From Thermodesulforhabdaceae bacterium (GTDB taxonomy: Bacteria; Desulfobacterota; Syntrophobacteria; Syntrophobacterales; Thermodesulforhabdaceae), in NCBI GenBank assembly GCA_037482015.1, contig JBBFKT010000003.1:54645-118644 (forward strand): a DNA stretch of 64,000 bases, in the 5' to 3' direction. The translations under genes were made by a program, and so were the position numbers. The notes under the pieces were generated by a model. That model made no database searches. It was given only the letters and a program-made list of their open reading frames with translations, and was not told where the DNA came from. Of the stretch, positions 51,993-61,179 are shown one piece after another (position 1 is the first letter of the stretch; each line of letters starts with the position of its first letter).

Positions 51993-53195
51993 ATGAACAA
52001 GGATCAAGACGTAGTAATCGTAGGGGGAGTTAGAACGGCGATAGGAAAATTCGGTGGAGCTCTGAAAGATTTGCGAGCATCTCAACTGGCGGCTCACGTT
52101 ATGAAGGCCGTGGTTGAGCGCACAGGGATAGATCCCGCCATTCTCGATGACATAATAGCCGGCGATTGTATCCAGTGCGCCGACGAAGCCAATACTGCCA
52201 GAACGGCAGCTCTCATGGCAGGATTCCCCATCCATGTTTCTGCTTATACCATCCAGCGTCAGTGTTCGTCATCCATGCAGGCTCTTGCTTCGGCAGCTCA
52301 GGTTATCCGAGCGGGAGACGCTGAAGTCATCATGGTTGTTGGTGTCGAATCCATGAGTTCGGCTCCCTATTACATAGCCAAAGCCAGATGGGGACTTCGA
52401 TTGATGCATCAGGAAATCACTGACTCTCTGTGGGAAGCTCTCCACTCCGGAAGCCGCCTTCTCGGAAAACCAATGATCATGGGAGAGACGGCGGAAAATC
52501 TTGCAGAAAAATATAACATCTCCCGTGAAGAACAGGATCAGGTAGCTCTTGAAAGCCACCATAAAGCCGAAGCAGCTATAAAAGCAGGCAAGTTCAAAGA
52601 CGAAATTGTTCCCATTGAAGTGCCGGGTTCTAAAAAGGGTGAAAAGATTATCTTCTCTCAGGACGAACATCCACGGTTTGGGCTTACTATGGATGATCTG
52701 GTAAAGCTTCCCCCAGTTTTCAAGAAAAACGGCACTGTAACAGCGGGAAATTCCTCAGGATTAAACGACGGAGCCGCAGCAGCACTCGTCATGACCCGCA
52801 AAAAAGCAAGGGAACTGGGGCTTGAACCCATGGGACGGATAGTTACAACGGCTGTGGCTGGTGTTGAACCACATCTTATGGGCTATGGTCCCGTGCCAGC
52901 TACAGAAAAAGCTCTTAAAAAGGCGGGCATGACCTTAAAGGACATTCAGCTTGTAGAACTCAATGAAGCCTTTGCCGCTCAGTATATTGCCTGCGAACGT
53001 GGTCTTGGGCTTGATCGATCCATAACGAACGTAAACGGTAGCGGTATAAGCCTCGGGCATCCAGTAGGATGCACCGGTCTTAGAATCGTCGTATCTCTTC
53101 TTCACGAAATGCGCCGCCGCAATCTGGAAGTTGGGCTTGCAACTCTCTGTGTAGGAGGCGGCATGGGGATGACAACCATAATTGCAAGAGATTAG
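51993..53195 (+). CDS. Acetyl-CoA C-acyltransferase (thiolase)
   Basis: A 400-residue thiolase. The acylated cysteine is in [11 protein letters not shown], the catalytic histidine in [20 protein letters not shown] and the second cysteine in TLCVGGGMG. The start [20 protein letters not shown] is typical. It cleaves 3-ketoacyl-CoA to acetyl-CoA in beta-oxidation or condenses two acetyl-CoA in reverse. The AGGAGG ribosome site precedes the ATG. It completes the 49.2-53.2 kb cluster, which lacks an enoyl-CoA hydratase. Confidence 0.95.
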   Translation: MNKDQDVVIVGGVRTAIGKFGGALKDLRASQLAAHVMKAVVERTGIDPAILDDIIAGDCIQCADEANTARTAALMAGFPIHVSAYTIQRQCSSSMQALASAAQVIRAGDAEVIMVVGVESMSSAPYYIAKARWGLRLMHQEITDSLWEALHSGSRLLGKPMIMGETAENLAEKYNISREEQDQVALESHHKAEAAIKAGKFKDEIVPIEVPGSKKGEKIIFSQDEHPRFGLTMDDLVKLPPVFKKNGTVTAGNSSGLNDGAAAALVMTRKKARELGLEPMGRIVTTAVAGVEPHLMGYGPVPATEKALKKAGMTLKDIQLVELNEAFAAQYIACERGLGLDRSITNVNGSGISLGHPVGCTGLRIVVSLLHEMRRRNLEVGLATLCVGGGMGMTTIIARD

Positions 53196-53364
53196 TCAAC
53201 GGCGGTAATTATCAAAAGGGGCAAGATTCTGCACCATGTCCTTTAGATATTTATCTTTGATGGTGCTTTAGAAACGTAGGGACGACCGGCCGGTTGCTCC
53301 TATGCGAATATCCTCCACAGGGCCGAACAGATGCGTCATCAACGGGGATGAGACCCATCCCCAG

Positions 53365-53619
53365 CCCTCCCCGTCAACGGGGAGGGAGAGGAAGTCCCCC
53401 CGTTGACGGGGGGATTTAGGGGGGCAATACTTCCGTGCCTTTACGAACACAGGCTGGATCAAATAGCAAGTTGCTCGAACCGGTAATCATAACAATGCAG
53501 TGCTCAACGACTTTACGTTGATAGAAACAGTTCCTACATCGATCCTCCCCGTCAACGGGGAGGGAGAAGAAGTCACCCGTTGACGGAAATAATGTGTAAG
53601 TCCCCCCGTTGACGGGGGG
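53365..53619. repeat. Cluster of four GC-rich palindromes in a 740-base non-coding gap
   Basis: Palindromes of the CTCCCCGTCAACGGGGAG type occur at 53365-53386 and 53544-53563, and of the CCCCCCGTTGACGGGGGG type at 53396-53413 and 53602-53619, the latter two followed by ATTTAGGGGGG. The same family occurs at 18519, 18555 and 30455. They look like dispersed small palindromic elements. The remainder of 53196-53937 shows no gene; a partial DNA palindrome ACCGGCCGGT lies near 53284. Confidence 0.75.
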
Positions 53620-53937
53620 ATTTAGGGGGGTCAACAGAGCATCAAACCGGGAAGAAGAACCAGTGTTATTTTCAGAGCCAGAAGCCGTTTACAAAGAAGA
53701 TACAGCCAGAAAAGCTCACCAGGGTTACGAGAAGCCATTTCTAAAATTCAGGAAAGCCTCTTCCCCTGCAAACACTCTTGACCAAACATTATGATATTCA
53801 CCCCTTCCTTCTCCGCTAAAAGCATTGAAGTTGGTTTCACAATTTTTTGCTGTCTTGAATTTTTCATCATGACACTTCCTCATTTTTCTGGAAAAATAAT
53901 CTCGTATCGTTAACTCTTTCACAGGAGGGGAAATGCC

Positions 53938-54729
53938 GTGAATGAGTACCAGTCCATACAGGAAGCCATACTTGGAGCCACAAGAACGAGAAGCTTTCCT
54001 ATTGCGGTAAGATTTATGGAAAAAGGCGAGTCTTTTCCAGAAAGTGCAAGACGTCCCGCGAAAGCGCTCGGGAAGCGTATAACCATCTGCCAGGCTATCA
54101 CAATGGCAAGAATATACGGCTGGACGGTTGGACTGGACAAATCTGACTTAATTTGTGTGCCTGCAATACTTGCCTGGGGCATGAGCCACGCTCAGGATGC
54201 TCGCAAAGAAATGGTTTCCCTTCTTGTTCAGGTTGGATTTGCCCAAAACGAAGAAACGGCAAAGGCTCAAATTGAAGCCATGATCATTCCAGAAGAAGGG
54301 AGCATTACCGGCATTCTTATGGCGCCTCTTGCCAAAGCGGAATGGGATCCGCACGTGGTTGTCATTTACGGAAATCCAGCTCAATTAATGCGTCTTGTTC
54401 AGGCGCTACGCTTCAGCCGCTCGGAAAATATTACAGGGGATTTTCAGGGGAAAATCGCATGTGTGGAAACTCTTTATGCCGCTTATGCAACTCAAGCCCC
54501 CAGAATTTCTATTCCCGGCATGGGCGATCGCATCTTCTCCATGACCCAGGACGATGAACTGGCTCTGTCCATCCCACCGACTTTTCTTTCTGATCTTGTG
54601 ACCGGACTTGTTGAAGCCGGGAAACCGATTGGGGCGAGATATCCTGTAACTTTTTATCAGAACTTTGAACCTCTCTTTCCCAAACCCTATCAGGAAATGG
54701 CAAAAAAGCTCGGGCTTTTTTCAACTTAA
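53938..54729 (+). CDS. DUF169 family protein
   Basis: A 263-residue protein of the DUF169 family, recognised by PIAVRFMEKGESFPESARRP followed by an ICQAITMARIYG segment and by HVVVIYGNPAQLMRLVQAL. The start is a GTG at 53938 with AGGAGGGG eight bases upstream. Members occur mainly in anaerobes and methanogens; no function is firmly known. It is alone on its transcript or leads the following genes, with 40 bases to the DegT fusion gene. Confidence 0.85.
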   Translation: MNEYQSIQEAILGATRTRSFPIAVRFMEKGESFPESARRPAKALGKRITICQAITMARIYGWTVGLDKSDLICVPAILAWGMSHAQDARKEMVSLLVQVGFAQNEETAKAQIEAMIIPEEGSITGILMAPLAKAEWDPHVVVIYGNPAQLMRLVQALRFSRSENITGDFQGKIACVETLYAAYATQAPRISIPGMGDRIFSMTQDDELALSIPPTFLSDLVTGLVEAGKPIGARYPVTFYQNFEPLFPKPYQEMAKKLGLFST

Positions 54730-54769
54730 ATTTTTGTGACAGATCAAGCTAAGGGGGCGCAGACAGGAA

Positions 54770-56425
54770 ATGATCACCGATCTTTTGATTGCTCCAGATA
54801 TAGCAGTAGATTCGTGTATTGGCGAAACCGATGACGCAATTTCTAGAACTTTTTCCAAAGCTCAAACTGAAGGCGTAAAAACATGGCTTTACGTGGGAAG
54901 TGTTGATCGAATTCACAGCGAACTTGCCGAAAAACTTATGAATCTTAAATTGCTCTCTAAAGAAGAAGCCTCCGTGAATGCTTCCAGGCTTCTCAAAGAC
55001 TTCTCTTCTCGCCACTCCTGGCTTGCGGCTTTAACCGAAGACGGGGAAGCAGTTACCGATCCTTTCCCACTTAGATCTCAACTTTCTAAAGCTGTAAATC
55101 GGCTTGGACAGGGAGCTTACATTCTAACCAGAAGTGAAGATTTCCTGAAAGATCCGTCCATTAAATCCATATCTCCGGAAGATTATCTGGTAACTTTATC
55201 TTCTGCACCTCCCGAGATTCCCTTCGTTGATCTTTACCGCCAGCAAGATTTGATCCGAGGCGAAATCGAAAGAAGGATCTTTACCGTATTGAGACATTGC
55301 CGGTATGTAGGAGGACCCGAAATCGCCGAACTGGAAGAACGGCTTAAAGACGAAGTTGGGGTCCAGCACGCCATAACCTGCTCAAGTGGAACGGATGCTC
55401 TTTTTATGTCTTTACTTGCTCTGGGAATTGGACCAGGAGATGCCGTCTTTACTGTGCCATTCACATTCGCAGCAACGGCAGAAGTGATTCGGCTCGCAGG
55501 GGCAACTCCTGTATTCGTTGACATAGATCCCGTATGCTTTGTAATGGATCCGGAATCACTTCGAAAAGCAATTGAAGCTGTAGAAGGCAAAAGAAGAGAT
55601 GTACCTCTCCCCAGAGGAGCCGACAAACTTAAACCTAAAGCAATTATCGCTGTAGATCTTTTTGGATGTCCTGCGCCGTATAAAGAAATTTCCAGAATCG
55701 CTCACCAGTATGGACTATTTTTGATAGAAGATGCGGCTCAGGCTTTTGGAAGTCGCTATGGGAAAAAAATGGCGGGCAGTCTTGGAAATGTAGGATGTGT
55801 ATCCTTCTTTCCGGCGAAATCTTTAGGAGCTTACGGCGACGGCGGCGCCATATTTACCGATTCGGAAGAACTGGCTGAAAGATTAAGGCTCATAAGAAAT
55901 CACGGCACCGATAGCGTTCCTTATCAGCACAGGATCATTGGATTAAACGGCAGACTTGACAGCATCCAGGCTGCTGTGCTTCTTGCAAAACTTAAAATAT
56001 TCGGTGCCGAAAAGAGACAGCGGCAACACATTGCAGATCTTTACACGGAAAAGCTTTCTGGAATACCAGGCATTATTACTCCAACTACTCCCGAAAGTGT
56101 AGAAAGTGTCTGGTCTCAGTATAGCATCCTGACCCCTTCAAGAATTTTTCGGGACACTCTTCGAAAAGAACTTGCTGAAAATCGCATCCCCACGGCGATA
56201 TATTATCCTTTGCCTCTTCATCTGCAACCAGCTTTTGAAGATCTCGGCTATAAATCTGGAGATTTTCCAGTAGCGGAATCCTGCGCAGAAAGAATTTTAT
56301 CTCTTCCGATACATCCATATGTTAAGAAAGAAGTCATAGAAAAAGTTGTTGAAATAGCAGCCCGTGTAAACCGAAACAGGAAAGGCTGTGATCATGAAGC
56401 GGTCGGTAGCTATTGTTTATCATGA
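54770..56425 (+). CDS. PIN-like domain fused to DegT/DnrJ/EryC1 aminotransferase
   Basis: A 551-residue fusion. Residues about 1-140 look like a PIN-type domain (LLIAPDIAVDSCIGETDD at the start and YILTRSEDFLKDPSIKSISP at the end, like the closing PIN aspartate motif). Residues about 150-530 are a PLP aminotransferase of the DegT family that modifies nucleotide sugars; the PLP lysine lies in SFFPAKSLGAYGDGGAIF, and CSSGTDALFMSLLALGIG and GLNGRLDSIQAAVL are typical. DegT enzymes are usually 360-390 residues. The ribosome site before 54770 is weak. The 3' end overlaps the deacetylase gene by 32 bases. Confidence 0.82.
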   Translation: MITDLLIAPDIAVDSCIGETDDAISRTFSKAQTEGVKTWLYVGSVDRIHSELAEKLMNLKLLSKEEASVNASRLLKDFSSRHSWLAALTEDGEAVTDPFPLRSQLSKAVNRLGQGAYILTRSEDFLKDPSIKSISPEDYLVTLSSAPPEIPFVDLYRQQDLIRGEIERRIFTVLRHCRYVGGPEIAELEERLKDEVGVQHAITCSSGTDALFMSLLALGIGPGDAVFTVPFTFAATAEVIRLAGATPVFVDIDPVCFVMDPESLRKAIEAVEGKRRDVPLPRGADKLKPKAIIAVDLFGCPAPYKEISRIAHQYGLFLIEDAAQAFGSRYGKKMAGSLGNVGCVSFFPAKSLGAYGDGGAIFTDSEELAERLRLIRNHGTDSVPYQHRIIGLNGRLDSIQAAVLLAKLKIFGAEKRQRQHIADLYTEKLSGIPGIITPTTPESVESVWSQYSILTPSRIFRDTLRKELAENRIPTAIYYPLPLHLQPAFEDLGYKSGDFPVAESCAERILSLPIHPYVKKEVIEKVVEIAARVNRNRKGCDHEAVGSYCLS

Positions 56426-57260
56426 AAGCTTCAGCAGGCGAAGTTACCTGACTCGAGGCACACGGCTTCAGGACTTTCCTCAAATCTTAAGCGACATTCT
56501 GAAAGATGATCGCTTTCATCTCCTTTACGCCCAGCCCATAAGTGAGGAATGGATCCTTCAGGTTCATACCTATGATCATCTTGCGGAAGTAATGCGAGAT
56601 CCTCTCTGCAGCACTGCATGGCATTCTGTTGGGAGCGTGGTTCTTGGCGCAGAAACTATCCTCAAGGGAGAACATCTTCGATCCTTTGCCTTAATTGGCG
56701 CCGGCGGACATCATGCAGGCAGAAACTATTTCTGGGGCTACTGCTGTTTTAACGACGTGGTAATAGCCATTAAGATCATGCGAAGCCTTTATGGAGTCAG
56801 ACGCATAGCCATAGTAGATACTGATGCCCATCATGGGGATGGCACAAGAGAACTTATTGGTAACGATCCGGAAGTGCTCCACTGCTGCATCTGCCAGCAA
56901 AATTACGAATCTCCCGACGGGACAAAGGTTGATGTGTCAGCTTACGATCATCTTGCAAAGGCTAGAACCGAAAGCGACAGGAACTCAGCTTATGCAGCCA
57001 TTGTAGAAAAGGAGTTTGCACCGAGAATTCGAAAATTCGCTCCGGAGTTTCTTTTCTGGTATTTTGGTTTTGATACTCACAGGGGCGACTACGGAGATCT
57101 GGGGCTCACCAGAGGCGCCTATGAAGCTATAGCTCGCACCATGTGCGCTCTTTCTGACGAAGTATGCCAGGGAAGACTTGAAGTGGTCCTTGGAGGCGGA
57201 TCCAGCCGGGAAATTGCAAATATGGTTATTCCGCCAATTATTCGCATCCTGGGAGAGTAA
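56394..57260 (+). CDS. Histone deacetylase family hydrolase
   Basis: A 288-residue zinc hydrolase. The catalytic and metal motifs are LIGAGGHHAGRNYFWGYCCF (paired histidines), VDTDAHHGDGTREL (Asp and His ligands) and GFDTHRGDYGDLGLT (third Asp ligand). The ATG at 56394 is chosen over the GTG at 56388 because AGGAAAGG lies upstream. Bacterial members act on acetoin, polyamines or other N-acetyl groups. It overlaps the DegT fusion gene and is followed by the KptA-like gene three bases on. Confidence 0.9.
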   Translation: MKRSVAIVYHESFSRRSYLTRGTRLQDFPQILSDILKDDRFHLLYAQPISEEWILQVHTYDHLAEVMRDPLCSTAWHSVGSVVLGAETILKGEHLRSFALIGAGGHHAGRNYFWGYCCFNDVVIAIKIMRSLYGVRRIAIVDTDAHHGDGTRELIGNDPEVLHCCICQQNYESPDGTKVDVSAYDHLAKARTESDRNSAYAAIVEKEFAPRIRKFAPEFLFWYFGFDTHRGDYGDLGLTRGAYEAIARTMCALSDEVCQGRLEVVLGGGSSREIANMVIPPIIRILGE

Positions 57261-57263
57261 GCC

Positions 57264-58046
57264 ATGAAGCCTCAGCAACTTGCAAAAATTCTAAAAACCA
57301 TGACGGTTGTAAATCCAGCTGAATACGGGCTTTTCTGGGACAAGGATGGATCTATGCCGTGGAAGGAATTCCTGTGGGCGCTCCAGAGAGAAGAAGATCT
57401 TCGGTTTTTCAGAGAAAGCCACATTAGAGAAATCGAACTTGCCGGCGTTGATCTTCCGTTTTATCTGCAAGAAGGAAGACTAAAGCTAAAAACGCCCTTA
57501 CCGGATTATCCTGTTGTCACACCACCGGAGCATCTTTATATAGCTGTGCCGTTAAGGGGTGTGCCCTTTGTGCAGAAAAAGGGGATTCTTTTACCATCGC
57601 ACCGTTCTTATATTGCTCTATGGAGCGATCCTCAAGAAAGCCTCAGGATGGCAAAACCGTCGTCTGATGAAAAACTTATTGTTATCACCGTGGATACAGA
57701 AAACCTTCCGGGGCATCTATTCTATCAGGCTGGAGAAAGACTCTTTCTTACTGACTCATCACTACCATCTTCTTCTCTTATAATTCCGCTCGTGTCAGAA
57801 AAAGAACTCGAAGAAATTCGAGAAATCAGGAAGGAAAAGGCTCACCGCGAAAAAAGCAAAACAGTTCAGCCTGCAGAATCTGAAAAACTCTACGGATCTT
57901 TTGCTCTTACCGTTGAAGCTTTCAAGAAACAGTTTGGCATAGAAGACGAGCAGTCTGACAAAAAGAGCGAAAAGAAGAAAAAATCAAAAGGACCTGACTG
58001 GAAGCGGGAAGCTCGAAAAATCAGGAAAACCAAAAGATCGATTTAA
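57264..58046 (+). CDS. Divergent KptA/Tpt1-like protein, likely lacking RNA 2'-phosphotransferase activity
   Basis: Residues about 1-180 align with KptA: the N-terminal winged region, and a C-terminal ADP-ribosyltransferase-like part (PPEHLYIAVPLRGVPFVQKK, then SHRSYIALWSDPQES, IVITVDTE, GHLFYQAGERLFLTDSSLP). In KptA the matching positions read LYHGT and RHYVHLS, so the key histidines are replaced (IAV, IAL), and the N-terminal RH pair is VN. The last 50 residues are lysine-rich. I infer a non-catalytic RNA- or nucleotide-binding role. The assignment is from pattern memory. Confidence 0.6.
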   Translation: MKPQQLAKILKTMTVVNPAEYGLFWDKDGSMPWKEFLWALQREEDLRFFRESHIREIELAGVDLPFYLQEGRLKLKTPLPDYPVVTPPEHLYIAVPLRGVPFVQKKGILLPSHRSYIALWSDPQESLRMAKPSSDEKLIVITVDTENLPGHLFYQAGERLFLTDSSLPSSSLIIPLVSEKELEEIREIRKEKAHREKSKTVQPAESEKLYGSFALTVEAFKKQFGIEDEQSDKKSEKKKKSKGPDWKREARKIRKTKRSI

Positions 58047-58048
58047 TT

Positions 58049-59665
58049 ATGAAAAGCCGAAAATTTTTGCTATTTGCCATCTTCGTGTTTTTGTGCGCTC
58101 TGGTGGTAATTTCCATATGGGTGTCAAAGCCATCATCCGTTGAAGGAAACGTACTGGGCAACCGTCTTGTAATGCATCTTAGCGCCGAACCTGCCACACT
58201 GAATCCCATCACAGCAACGGATGCCTACGCCGCTCAGGTAAATGACTTTATTTACGAATCCCTTCTTAAACGAGACGAAAAAACAATGGAACTGGTGCCG
58301 CTTCTTGCAAAAGGCTGGGCGGTTTCGGGAGATCATCTTGTTTACACTTTTTTTCTCAGAGACGATGTTAAATGGCACGACGGAACACCTTTTACAGCCA
58401 GAGATGTTCTTTTTAGCTACGAACGAATCATGGATCCGGCGGTAGATGCTCTTCATCTCAGAAATTACTATCAGGACATCGTCAAAGTTGAAGCTCTGGA
58501 TGATCACACCGTAAGGTTTACCTACCGTCAACCCTATTTTAAAGCTCTGGAAGTTTGCGGCACCATGCCCATCGTGCCGGCTCATCTTTTTGAAAAAGGC
58601 GGAAACTTCAATGCTCATCCTATAGGAAGATCCCCTGTTGGCACGGGACCTTATGTATTCAAGAAATGGGAGACCGGCAAAGAGATTGTGCTCGAAAAAA
58701 ATCCAGACTACTGGGGCGAAAAACCAGCCATATCAGAGATTGTCTTTAAGATCATCACTGACTCCACTGTGGCTTTGCAGGTGCTCAAGCAGGAAGGACT
58801 TGATGTGATGGGGTTACGTCCTATACAGTGGGTTTATCAAACGAGAGGAAAACGCTTTCAGAAGCACTTCCAGAAGCTTAGCTATCATACGCCGCAATAT
58901 AGCTTTATCGGCTGGAATTTAAGGAAGCCTCTTTTTCAGGACAGGCGAGTTCGCCAGGCGATGACAATGCTTTTAGATAGAAAAATTATTCTTGAAAAAA
59001 TTCTTTTTGGTTTAGGAACAATCGTCTCTGGACCTTTTTATGTGAACAGCCCTGAATACAACAAAGCGATTGAACCTTATCCATACGATCCCGATCAAGC
59101 AAAGAAACTTCTCGAAGAAGCAGGCTGGGTGGATCACGATGGCGATGGGATCCGTGACAAAGATGGGATGCCTTTTTCTTTTGAATTTTTGATTTCTGCT
59201 GGATCTAAATTTGCTGAACAGCTAGCAACGATCTTTCAGGAAAATCTTAAAGAAGCAGGCATTCGCATGACGATTCGGCGACTTGAATGGGCTGTTTTTA
59301 TCCAAAAGATTCAATCCCATGATTTTGATGCTTGCACTCTGGGATGGAGCCTTGGATGGGAATCTGATCCCTATCAGGTGTGGCATTCATCCCAGCAGGA
59401 AGGTGGATCCAATTTTGTAGGATTTGCAAACGAAGAAGCTGACAGGATCATAGAAGAAGCCCGGCGAGAATTTGATCCTGAAAGGCGGCGCAGGCTTTAT
59501 CACAGGCTTCACGAGATCCTTCATGAAGAACAGCCCTATATTTTTCTATTTACGACCAGGGCTCTGGTAGCGGTTAACAGGCGCTTTGGCAACGTTCATG
59601 TCTATCCCATGGGTCTCAACCCCAGGGAATGGCGTATTATCGGGGAAAAAGTTCAGGAAGACTAG
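58049..59665 (+). CDS. Oligopeptide/dipeptide ABC transporter substrate-binding protein
   Basis: A 538-residue family-5 extracellular solute-binding protein. A hydrophobic N-terminus (FLLFAIFVFLCALVVISIWV) acts as signal or anchor. The body has LSAEPATLNPITATDAYAAQ, WHDGTPFTARDVLFSYERIM and GTGPYVFKKWETGKEIVLEK, all typical of DppA/OppA proteins. No permease or ATPase gene is adjacent, so it is an orphan binding protein. It begins three bases after the KptA-like gene. Confidence 0.9.
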   Translation: MKSRKFLLFAIFVFLCALVVISIWVSKPSSVEGNVLGNRLVMHLSAEPATLNPITATDAYAAQVNDFIYESLLKRDEKTMELVPLLAKGWAVSGDHLVYTFFLRDDVKWHDGTPFTARDVLFSYERIMDPAVDALHLRNYYQDIVKVEALDDHTVRFTYRQPYFKALEVCGTMPIVPAHLFEKGGNFNAHPIGRSPVGTGPYVFKKWETGKEIVLEKNPDYWGEKPAISEIVFKIITDSTVALQVLKQEGLDVMGLRPIQWVYQTRGKRFQKHFQKLSYHTPQYSFIGWNLRKPLFQDRRVRQAMTMLLDRKIILEKILFGLGTIVSGPFYVNSPEYNKAIEPYPYDPDQAKKLLEEAGWVDHDGDGIRDKDGMPFSFEFLISAGSKFAEQLATIFQENLKEAGIRMTIRRLEWAVFIQKIQSHDFDACTLGWSLGWESDPYQVWHSSQQEGGSNFVGFANEEADRIIEEARREFDPERRRRLYHRLHEILHEEQPYIFLFTTRALVAVNRRFGNVHVYPMGLNPREWRIIGEKVQED

Positions 59666-59696
59666 AGCATGGAAAGATTTTCTCATAATCTTTTTG

Positions 59697-59726
59697 TTGA
59701 CATCTTCAAAACGGAGATTGTATATA
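59697..59726 (+). promoter_or_regulatory. Sigma-70-type promoter with a long leader upstream of a secreted-protein gene
   Basis: A TTGACA box at 59697-59702 and TATATA at 59721-59726 are 18 bases apart. The next start is 59980, so the leader would be about 245 bases. A second, weaker pair (TTGACC near 59780 and TATTTA 17 bases later) lies within it. No known riboswitch was recognised in the leader. Confidence 0.55.
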
Positions 59727-59979
59727 GTGGATTCGTTGGAAAAAGTTGTTTTGTGATGTTATTTTTCACGAAAAATGTTGACCCGATTGTTGGATTTTGT
59801 TATTTAGCAAGCTAACAGAGCGGATTAAGGAAACAGAGCAGAAAGGCATGGTAATCAACTAAAAAGCGAAGGGGGTGGTAGAGCGAGGAGGAAAGGGTTT
59901 GGGTGAGATCAGGTTTTTATGGGGTTTGTAATTGTCAGAGGTTATTTCAACAAGGTCTTAAGTTAAGAAGGAGGAGATC

Positions 59980-61092
59980 ATGAAGAAGTGGATGGTTTTA
60001 GCACTTGCAGTAGGTTTTGTGCTTACTGCGTCTTTGTCTGCGCAAGCAGATTCAATTTTGTTTCCCTGGGTGGTGAAAGATAAAGATATATCGACGGTTA
60101 TTTCGCTTGTGAATACATACGATCCAGGCAGTGCTAAGATTAGATATCATCTCATATACGAATATAAGAAAACTACTGCTAATGGTCAGACAGAAAAATG
60201 CGAAGAAGTTGATTTTTGTGCTCCTACCAGCTTCAATGACGTAGTGGTTTTTGATGCTGCTGGTAACTTCAACGGTGGTTCTCCCCTCTTTGGAGATACT
60301 ACAGTGAAAGGCACCAAATACACCACCGTTCAGGGAACATCCTTTGCTCTCCCCGTAGATGGGCCAAGGAGAGCTTTCTTGATAGTAGACAACGAAATGT
60401 ATACAACAGAACAATGTGGCCTTGGTTATGAAACTCCCGATGGAACCCTCTATGGTGAAGCTATGGTTGTTGACATTGCCAATGGTGCTGCTTGGGGTTA
60501 TGCCGCTTACAATCCACGAAGAGAAGCTAATGTAACAAGTTGGAGAGACTTTTCTGATAATGAATCTGATAGTGCTGGTCTTATACCGTCTGACTCTTTT
60601 GGAGAGGTTCTGAATGGAGATACGATGGATGGTGTGGCAGATGATGTTGAGTTCGCCAGAGTTGTCTTCATGCCTCCAAAGACCTTCACCACCAAGATGT
60701 TCGTGACGCCTATCGCCAATGAAGAAATAGCGGATCAGTGGTGGGGGAGCTACTCCGTAAAGGTTCAGCTTTATTGCTACCCTGGTTTCGGTGGAATGTT
60801 TGATCTTGACGAAAACTGCATAAGCTTCGATCAAGTAAAAGACATTGTTTGTACGGATGCTTCCACCTTAGATCACTTCGTAAGTAGCGGCGCTTGGATT
60901 ATATTCAATAATACCGCAGGTCCCGGCTGGGCAAATCTTAGGGTCCTAACAGGGTCTAGTCTGCTTGGAACGCCCACAGATCAAGCTACTGTTGGAAAGC
61001 TTGAATACAATATCGGTACTACAACCTTCGACGGAAATTCTGTAAGAGGTGCCATCAACAACTTCATCTGGCTAAGAGCTCATGTAAGGTAA
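59980..61092 (+). CDS. Secreted protein of unknown function, possible surface protein
   Basis: A 370-residue protein with a classical signal peptide (MKKWMVLALAVGFVLTASLS, cut after AQA) and a strong AAGGAGGAG ribosome site. The mature part begins DSILFPWVVKDKDISTVISL and is beta-rich with several cysteines. It has no enzyme motif that I recognise. The strong promoter, perfect ribosome site and intrinsic terminator at 61121 suggest an abundant monocistronic secreted or surface-layer-like protein. Confidence 0.75.
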   Translation: MKKWMVLALAVGFVLTASLSAQADSILFPWVVKDKDISTVISLVNTYDPGSAKIRYHLIYEYKKTTANGQTEKCEEVDFCAPTSFNDVVVFDAAGNFNGGSPLFGDTTVKGTKYTTVQGTSFALPVDGPRRAFLIVDNEMYTTEQCGLGYETPDGTLYGEAMVVDIANGAAWGYAAYNPRREANVTSWRDFSDNESDSAGLIPSDSFGEVLNGDTMDGVADDVEFARVVFMPPKTFTTKMFVTPIANEEIADQWWGSYSVKVQLYCYPGFGGMFDLDENCISFDQVKDIVCTDASTLDHFVSSGAWIIFNNTAGPGWANLRVLTGSSLLGTPTDQATVGKLEYNIGTTTFDGNSVRGAINNFIWLRAHVR

Positions 61093-61120
61093 TGGTTGGT
61101 CTCTAATAAACGCGATATCT

Positions 61121-61151
61121 AAAAGGTAGCCTTTATGGCTACCTTTTTTTT
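61121..61151 (+). terminator. Rho-independent terminator
   Basis: The stem AAAAGGTAGCC/GGCTACCTTTT (61121-61131 and 61137-61147) with a five-base loop is followed by a run of T. It ends the 59980 gene and shows that the apparent upstream start at 61135 for the next gene is not used. Confidence 0.92.
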
Positions 61152-61179
61152 GCCCCAAATTTATAAAGAGAGGTGTTCC

